Part shown: positions 62,234-64,000 of the stretch, one piece after another | How positions within the stretch are numbered: position 1 is the first letter of the stretch | Layout: each line of letters opens with the position of its first letter | Source of the DNA: Desulfobaculum bizertense DSM 18034 | Lineage (GTDB): Bacteria; Desulfobacterota; Desulfovibrionia; Desulfovibrionales; Desulfovibrionaceae | Reading direction: 5' to 3' | NCBI RefSeq assembly: GCF_900167065.1 | Contig: NZ_FUYA01000004.1 | Coordinates: 62,001-126,000, forward strand | Length of the DNA: 64,000 bases | Program-made: the position numbers and the translations under genes | The notes under the pieces: model-generated | What the model was told of the DNA's origin: nothing | Databases searched by the model: none | The model's input: the letters and a program-made list of their open reading frames with translations, nothing else

Positions 62234-63985
62234 CTACACTCCCTGCTCACGAATACCTTGCCTGTGGCGCTGATAAAACTCTTCAGCCTTTGCCTTGCCC
62301 ATGTACCGACTCAGCGTTTTTTGCGGAGTTTTCGCCAAATCGACCACCATCAGGCCATCAATAGCGTCTCCAAAGTCGCGGTCCAGATTAAAGGTCAACA
62401 CAGTCCCGCCAAGTTTAAGATACTGCCGAAGAAGAACAGGAATACCTTTCCCATCCGACTCAATATCCGAAATAGCCGTATTCAAATCATCCACTGAAGG
62501 GCACAGGGCCGCGACACTGCCCATTTTAAACCCTCCGGGAACTCGGGAGCGTATACGCGGCGGAGAAAGCGGCCGAGCTGCCTTTGTAAGACATTTTTGC
62601 GTAGAGTGATGAGCCTTGAGCACCTTCATAATCATTTTACGTGAGAAGGGCTGATAGTCGTTGGAAATAGAGACAGGACCAAAAAGAACCCGGTAGCGCC
62701 CCTCCCGATAAACAAAAGCGGCAATTCCTTTCCAAAGCAGCATCAACGGATTGTAACTCTTGCGGTAGGCGCTAGAAACAAAGGCTCGCCCTAACTCTAG
62801 GGAAGGCCCGAGCTGGGAGAGAAAATCTTTGGAAAATTTGAACAGGGTTGACGTGTAAAGACCTCTTAGCCCCCTGCTTTCAGCTATGCGATCAGCACAG
62901 CCAATGCGGTAGGCACCAACGATTTCTTTGCTTTTGACATTCCAGAGAACAAGGTGCTGATAATACTCGTCAAAAGAATCAAGATCGCGAGGTTCACCTG
63001 TTCCTTCTCCAACTTCGCGAAAACTAACTTCCCGAAGCCGACCAAGCTCAAGGAGAACCGAAGGTAATTCACGTCCCTCAAAACAAACCACACGATACTC
63101 CCCCTGCTCCACAAGCACGTTTCGAGAATCCAGACTCTCTATTTCACGCTCCAGGGCTTCTGGGGAAAACGCTTCTCCAATTGGCTTGGGATTCTGAAGC
63201 GTGGCAGGCAAGGGTTTGGATGCTGCCAGCTGAGACAAGTGCCTCCGCTTCTCAAGCAAATACGTCCGTAATCGCAAAAGGCTTGTGAGAGAATCATCGT
63301 CGCGGGCCGAAGATATTTTTCTGGCCGAGACAGGCTTGCCAAAACGAAGTTCAATTGACTTCTTCTGTTTATTTAAAAACTCTCTGGGCAAAAGCATCGT
63401 GCGCAAAATGGGATGAATCAGCCCCAACATGTGGAAAAGAGGACCATTGTGCCCTGGGAAATGTGCAGGAATGACGGGAGCTTTTGCAATACGAATAATT
63501 CTTCCTGCCGTCGAACTCCACTTGGGGTCCGTGACAACAGCCTTATGGAGCTGAATAGATGAGACTTCACCTGCGGGGAAAATCACGAGAAGGCCGCCCT
63601 GCCGAATCCAGCGCAAAGCCCGTTTGAGGCCCTGAATATTCTTCTGGGCAGAGCCTTTGCCCTCAAAAGGATCGACCTCAATAATATACTCACGCATCTC
63701 TGGAATTTGTCCAAGAAGATGATTTGCAAGCACTTTGACGTCAGGGCGGACCTGACGCAAAACGTGCAGAAGAATCACGCCTTCAATGCCACCATATGGA
63801 TGGTTGGCCACGACAACGGCAGCGCCCTTCTCTGGTATATTTTCCAAATCCTTTTCTGCGACGTCTACAGAGACACCCAAGAGATCTAAAACATTTTGCA
63901 AAAAATCTATATCACCTCGAATTTGCGAATACATAGAATCAAACGTGGACAAACAAAAAACTTTCTCAATTGGAGCCTGAACCAT
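62234..63985 (-). CDS. Two-domain acyltransferase, OlsF-like (ornithine or amino-acid lipid synthesis)
   Basis: A 583-residue fusion. Residues about 1-260 form an LPLAT (PlsC-type) acyltransferase with VVANHPYGGIEG and IFPAGEVSS. Residues about 290-560 form a GNAT-like N-acyltransferase of the OlsB/hemolysin group (RVVCFEGRELPSVLLELGRLRE, GAYRIGCADRI, LELGRAFVSSAYRKSYNPLMLLWKGI). This order matches OlsF, which makes ornithine lipids from ornithine and acyl-ACP in two steps. The product could be another amino-acid lipid. The frame is open to the right edge, so the true start may lie outside; ATG 63985 is taken. Such lipids can replace phospholipids when phosphate is short. Confidence 0.82.
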   Translation of the reverse strand: MVQAPIEKVFCLSTFDSMYSQIRGDIDFLQNVLDLLGVSVDVAEKDLENIPEKGAAVVVANHPYGGIEGVILLHVLRQVRPDVKVLANHLLGQIPEMREYIIEVDPFEGKGSAQKNIQGLKRALRWIRQGGLLVIFPAGEVSSIQLHKAVVTDPKWSSTAGRIIRIAKAPVIPAHFPGHNGPLFHMLGLIHPILRTMLLPREFLNKQKKSIELRFGKPVSARKISSARDDDSLTSLLRLRTYLLEKRRHLSQLAASKPLPATLQNPKPIGEAFSPEALEREIESLDSRNVLVEQGEYRVVCFEGRELPSVLLELGRLREVSFREVGEGTGEPRDLDSFDEYYQHLVLWNVKSKEIVGAYRIGCADRIAESRGLRGLYTSTLFKFSKDFLSQLGPSLELGRAFVSSAYRKSYNPLMLLWKGIAAFVYREGRYRVLFGPVSISNDYQPFSRKMIMKVLKAHHSTQKCLTKAARPLSPPRIRSRVPGGFKMGSVAALCPSVDDLNTAISDIESDGKGIPVLLRQYLKLGGTVLTFNLDRDFGDAIDGLMVVDLAKTPQKTLSRYMGKAKAEEFYQRHRQGIREQGV

Positions 63986-64000
63986 TTTCTTGAATGGGGG

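Overview
The window looks like chromosomal DNA of a sulfate-reducing deltaproteobacterium of the Desulfovibrio type (Desulfovibrionales). The evidence is the gene order rpsU-yqeY-mutS2-dnaG-rpoD, a DapL-type lysine pathway, a YedF selenium/sulfur protein, an A-adding tRNA nucleotidyltransferase fused to DHH and CBS domains, and Gram-negative envelope genes (msbA, lptFG, lolA, lpxL-like, lapAB). Genus and species cannot be read from the sequence. Base composition is moderate in the genes and clearly AT-rich in two gene deserts.

Layout. 1-3.0 kb: trehalose synthesis (otsB, cut by the left edge, and otsA) and rsmA. 3.3-10.7 kb: HU, a tiny membrane protein, then the macromolecular-synthesis block rpsU, yqeY, mutS2, dnaG, rpoD. 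10.8-17 kb: a secreted nuclease, a very large glutamate synthase (gltB) with no gltD nearby, and an RRM protein. 17.1-18.4 kb: an AT-rich stretch without genes. 18.4-23 kb: divergent lysR/lysE (amino-acid export), ybaK, and pepP between two copies of a hairpin-rich repeat. 23-29.5 kb: a minus-strand operon HIT-lapA-lapB-mutS-lipoprotein-lysA with a good promoter upstream. 29.9-36.6 kb: the DHH-CBS-nucleotidyltransferase fusion, xerD, dapL, folK, a YHS protein and a small transaldolase. 36.7-41.1 kb: a 4.4-kb gene desert with decayed lysE, lysR and IS3-type fragments. 41.1-45.4 kb: a lipid A/LPS cluster. 45.7-57.4 kb: yedF, a pseudouridine synthase, lolA, an ATC-hydrolase-like gene, ftsK, efp, aroQ, engB, lptGF and uppP. 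57.4-61 kb: two near-identical tRNA(CAT) units flanking an unusual methionine aminopeptidase, a sulfotransferase-like gene and tmRNA (ssrA). The right end has a membrane protein and an OlsF-like double acyltransferase.

Two features go beyond ordinary annotation. First, the gene-poor DNA at 17.6-20.0 kb and at 37.9-40.1 kb are the two arms of an old inverted duplication. Each arm holds lysE and lysR facing away from each other, followed by a purine-rich noncoding segment with three copies of AAGTTTACATAAT in the same order and at nearly the same spacing. The genes of the right arm are wrecked, while the motif array is still recognisable. Second, a mosaic repeat of about 350-440 bp, built from seven or eight consecutive hairpins, occurs four times (20.66, 22.64, 60.17 and 61.85 kb). 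Several stems differ in sequence between copies but keep pairing, which suggests selection on folded RNA or DNA.

How the genes work together: lysA, dapL and the lysR/lysE pair concern making and exporting lysine-type amino acids. msbA, the DUF374 acyltransferase, the lpxL-like gene, lptFG, lapAB and lolA build and transport outer-membrane components. dnaG, rpoD, rpsU, rsmA, engB, efp, ssrA and the tRNAs serve replication, transcription and translation.
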